Positions 63,036 to 64,000 of a stretch of 64,000 bases of DNA are shown one piece after another; positions within the stretch are counted from its first letter, which is position 1, and each line of letters starts with the position of its first letter. The notes under the pieces are model-generated. The model was not told the origin of the DNA. It did no database searches and saw only the letters and a program-made list of their open reading frames with translations. Source of the DNA: Closterium sp. Naga37s-1 (taxonomy: Eukaryota; Streptophyta; Zygnematophyceae; Desmidiales; Closteriaceae); the NCBI GenBank assembly GCA_947471745.1, contig CANJKZ010000410.1, positions 1,361,501 through 1,425,500 on the forward strand, in the 5' to 3' direction. Both the position numbers and the translations under genes were made by a program.

Positions 63036-63530
63036 TTGCTGGAGCTGCGAGATCGCCGCTGCTGCTGCTGCTGTGCGATCAATGTTGCCGCTGCTGTGCG
63101 CTGTTGCTGCTACTGTGCGATTGCTGCTGCTGCTACTTCGCGATCGCTGCTGCTGTGCGATCGCCGCTGCTGTGCGATCGCTGCTGCTGCTGCTGCTGCC
63201 GCGCAATCGCTGCTGCTCCTGCTTCACGATCGCTGCTGCTGTGCGATCGCTGCTGCTGTGCGATCGCCACTGCTGTGCGATCGCTGCTGCTGCGGCTGCC
63301 GTGCGATCGCTGTTCCTGTGCGGTCGCTTCTGCTGCTGCGCGATCGCTTCTACTACGGCTGCCCGATCGCCGCTGCTACTTCGCGTTCGCTGCAGCTACT
63401 CCGTGATTGCTGCTGCTGGGCACGATCTGCGCTGCTGGCGCGCGATCGCCTTTGCTGGCCTGCGATCGCCATTGCTGGTGCACGATCGCCGCTGCTAGCG
63501 TGCGGTCGCTGCTGCTGCCTCAATAGCGCA
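63036..63530. repeat. Degenerate tandem array of GATCGCTGCTGCTGTGC units
   Basis: An approximately 17-21 bp unit combining the palindrome GCGATCGC with CTG triplets is repeated more than 20 times with drift towards the right. Cys/Leu/Ala-rich open frames across it are translation of the repeat. Confidence 0.85.
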
Positions 63531-64000
63531 TCTGCTGTGGCGTGATTTGCTGGTGCTATCGAGATCGAGATGGTGCTGCTCTGCCTGACGACACAGCAGC
63601 TACCACAGCTATGAGGGACGAGAAGTTGCCCTCGCTGCTATGTGCAAACTGAAATTGCAGTTACTGGTGTAACTCTTGATTTGGTGTTAAAAGATTGTGG
63701 TGGCCTATAAGATTATGGCCTTAAAAAAAAAAAAAGACAAGGCCCAAAGAAGATTATGATTCAGTGTAAGGGCCAGAGCATGACACTTGCAGTATTGTGT
63801 CGTGCAGCATAAGAGGCCGTCCGCGTGCATCATTATGTCTGAATTAATATGCGGTATGCCGGATTTGTACGCCTCATAATAATTAGTAACGCGTTCTTCC
63901 CCTATTATGGGATGTGAAGCACTTAACACGCTTCTACCGTACCTTCTATCGGGACGCACACCCGTTTCAATTACGGCGATGGATTTTTCTGCTGGCTAAA
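63531..64000. other. No gene seen at right edge
   Basis: AT-richer sequence with a poly-A run at 63723-63735. Minus-strand open frame 63705-63959 has no recognisable domain. Confidence 0.4.

Noticed and set aside
63100..63420. Cyanobacterial DNA suggested by repeated GCGATCGC
   Set aside because: The octamer occurs only as part of a local tandem repeat; flanks are eukaryotic with retrotransposons.

Overview
The window is nuclear DNA of a photosynthetic eukaryote, most likely a streptophyte (charophyte) alga. The genes are plant-type: a nucleoporin NUP93 whose exon-encoded protein follows the land-plant order from end to end, a ZCCHC17-like S1/zinc-knuckle protein, a plastid-type DUF1997 protein, an M3 oligopeptidase and a CDPK/SnRK-like kinase. 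Spliceosomal GT-AG introns are common, and LTR retrotransposons fill about half of the sequence. The copia gag and pol remind me of elements annotated in Closterium (Zygnematophyceae). That assignment is from memory and is an inference.

Layout. (1) 1-3.8 kb, plus strand: the 3' part of a mitochondrial-intermediate-peptidase-like M3 metallopeptidase whose exons are surrounded by partial copies of themselves. (2) 5.0-6.7 kb, plus: an intronless Ser/Thr kinase. (3) 7.1-33.4 kb: a nested transposon block. A reverse-oriented gypsy LTR is split by copia copy B (18140-25107) and by a complete hAT transposon (7933-18020, 8-bp target duplication). The hAT is itself split inside a transposase exon by copia copy A (10818-17047, identical LTRs, 5-bp target duplication). 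Copia copy C (25300-31886) lies beside them. (4) 33.4-38.9 kb, plus: a complete gypsy chromovirus with LTRs, primer site, gag, a -1 frameshift signal, pol and chromodomain, carrying two in-frame stops. (5) 39.35-48.57 kb, minus: a complete 14-exon NUP93 gene that I could reconstruct with phases that agree. (6) 49.27-51.32 kb, minus: ZCCHC17-like gene. (7) 51.67-53.29 kb, minus: DUF1997 gene. (8) 53.4-55.4 kb: small inverted-repeat elements. (9) 55.5-62.6 kb, plus: copia copy D, 3'-truncated and flanked by a 91-bp direct repeat. (10) 62.6-64 kb: a GATCGC/CTG-rich repeat array and unassigned sequence.

The feature that stands out is repeated local duplication at exon edges. At least eight exons in three unrelated genes have partial copies next to them. 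In NUP93 exons 3 and 4 and in ZCCHC17 exon 1, the duplicated unit begins and ends at AG|GT, so one 5' splice site has become an array of three to five potential ones. At several junctions in the M3 and NUP93 genes the copies are separated by an 18-bp palindrome of the form TTTTGAG-NCGN-CTCAAAA. The introns are also extremely pyrimidine-rich on the transcript strand. This looks like a lineage-specific duplication process that may feed intron and exon turnover; it is the best candidate here for something undescribed.

Coordinates were read by eye; splice sites may be off by one base. No alignments or database searches were run.
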